This document shows, piece by piece, positions 63,333 through 64,000 of a DNA stretch of 64,000 nt (positions within the stretch are counted from its first letter, which is position 1; each line of letters begins with the position of its first letter). The notes under the pieces were generated by a model. That model saw only the letters and a list, made by a program, of their open reading frames with translations, did not search any database and was not told where the DNA came from. A program made the position numbers and the translations under genes. The DNA is from Vibrio caribbeanicus ATCC BAA-2122. GTDB taxonomy: Bacteria > Pseudomonadota > Gammaproteobacteria > Enterobacterales > Vibrionaceae. The stretch covers positions 1-64,000 of the forward strand of contig NZ_AEIU01000050.1 in assembly GCF_000165125.1 (NCBI RefSeq), in the 5' to 3' direction.

Positions 63333-64000
63333 ATTTCTACTCCCCTCTTTATTTGCTGGGCTCGGAATTGCCTGTATCGCTGGTCCACTTGGTTCATTTG
63401 TCGTGTGGCGAAGAATGGCTTACTTTGGTGATACACTTGCTCATGCTTCACTAATGGGCCTCGCTCTAGGCTTCCTACTTGATATCAATCTCTACCTTGC
63501 GCTAACCATTTGCTGCCTTGCCTTAGCGGTCATTTTGGTAACGCTACAAAAACAAAGGTTGGTCGCAACAGATACACTACTTGGAATACTTGCCCATAGC
63601 GCATTATCACTTGGCCTCGTTTCGGTTAGTTTTCTTGATGATGTCAGAATTGACCTAATGAGTTACCTATTTGGTGACCTCCTCGCTGTAACACCAGGTG
63701 ACCTAATCTACATTTATCTTGGCGCCGCAGTGATTGGTTTTGTTATGCTGATATTTTGGCGCTCTTTACTATCAACAACGGTGAATGAAGAGCTTGCTGC
63801 CGTTGAGGGCCACAATACGGACCTTATGCGCTTAATTCTAATGCTTATGGTGGGATTGGTTATTGCGATTGGTATGAAGTTCGTTGGCGCATTGATTATG
63901 ACTTCGCTGTTGATAATACCTGCTGCGACCGCGCGTCGGTTCGCAAATACGCCAGAACAAATGGCATTACTAGCTTCAGCTTTAGGTTCTTTGTCTGTCA
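63325..64000 (+). CDS. znuB: Zinc ABC transporter permease ZnuB, partial (3' end outside the window)
   Basis: The first 225 codons of the permease are present, from [20 protein letters not shown] with several membrane segments and family phrases [36 protein letters not shown] and [22 protein letters not shown]. The frame is open to the window edge; E. coli ZnuB is about 260 residues. The ATG lies in the last codons of znuC. Confidence 0.95.
   Translation, partial: MIEFLLPSLFAGLGIACIAGPLGSFVVWRRMAYFGDTLAHASLMGLALGFLLDINLYLALTICCLALAVILVTLQKQRLVATDTLLGILAHSALSLGLVSVSFLDDVRIDLMSYLFGDLLAVTPGDLIYIYLGAAVIGFVMLIFWRSLLSTTVNEELAAVEGHNTDLMRLILMLMVGLVIAIGMKFVGALIMTSLLIIPAATARRFANTPEQMALLASALGSLSV

Noticed and set aside
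1-64000. CRISPR arrays, tRNA/rRNA genes, integrases, prophage or toxin-antitoxin modules
   Set aside because: None was found by reading both strands; the only dispersed repeats are the MITE-like copies.

Overview
The window looks like a piece of the main chromosome of a Vibrio species (Gammaproteobacteria, Vibrionaceae). The evidence is gene content and order: a polar-flagellum and chemotaxis block (flhA-flhF-flhG-fliA-cheY-cheZ-cheA-cheB-parC-parP-cheW-fipA) runs straight into a complete ccmA-I cytochrome c maturation operon, and is followed on the other side by sixA, an M16 peptidase, yecM/argS, feoABC and znuA/znuCB. ParC, ParP and the FlhF-partner FipA are typical of polarly flagellated vibrios. 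Gene assignments come from reading the translated sequence; no database search was possible.

Layout. 1-8240 (minus): the N-terminal 2,746 codons of a giant lipoprotein with Ig-like repeats, cut by the window edge. 8491-9856 (plus): an M23 peptidase and a YkgJ-type cysteine-cluster protein. 9896-13530 (minus): recR, ybaB, dnaX and apt, with a programmed frameshift signal in dnaX. 13693-15485 (minus): a YbaN-like membrane protein, a 42-residue membrane peptide and RssB. 15725-17501: a LysR regulator and a YdjA-type nitroreductase. 17554-21064 (minus): fadIJ behind a clear FadR site. 21625-26127 (plus): an ECF sigma factor with a DUF3379 partner, then two fadL paralogues. 26169-34002 (minus): mlaA and ccmABCDEFGHI. 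34158-46776 (minus): flagellar and chemotaxis genes behind a sigma-54 promoter. 47082-54751: sixA, M16 peptidase, yecM, argS, a HIT protein and a YqhA-family protein. 54796-57526 (minus): feoABC. 58112-61393 (minus): a large propeller/AraC sensor-regulator. 61590-64000: znuA diverging from znuCB across a Zur box; znuB runs off the window.

How the parts work together. Fatty-acid uptake (two FadL channels) and beta-oxidation (FadI thiolase, FadJ multifunctional enzyme) lie close together and share FadR-like operators. The motility block contains the export gate, the pole-organising GTPase/ATPase pair, sigma-28, the whole chemotaxis phosphorelay and the ParC/ParP system that keeps arrays at the pole. 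Metal supply is represented by Feo and Znu. Mobile-element traces are limited to four copies, and one fragment, of a MITE-like repeat with TATACCCAAG ends. No tRNA, rRNA, CRISPR array, transposase, integrase or prophage gene was seen.

Points most worth a second look are the dnaX slippery site, the altered HIGH motif of ArgS, the threefold repeat in the CheA linker, the AraC regulator with an apparently degenerate kinase core, the structured region between feoA and that regulator, and a one-base phase change in the giant lipoprotein gene at the window edge.
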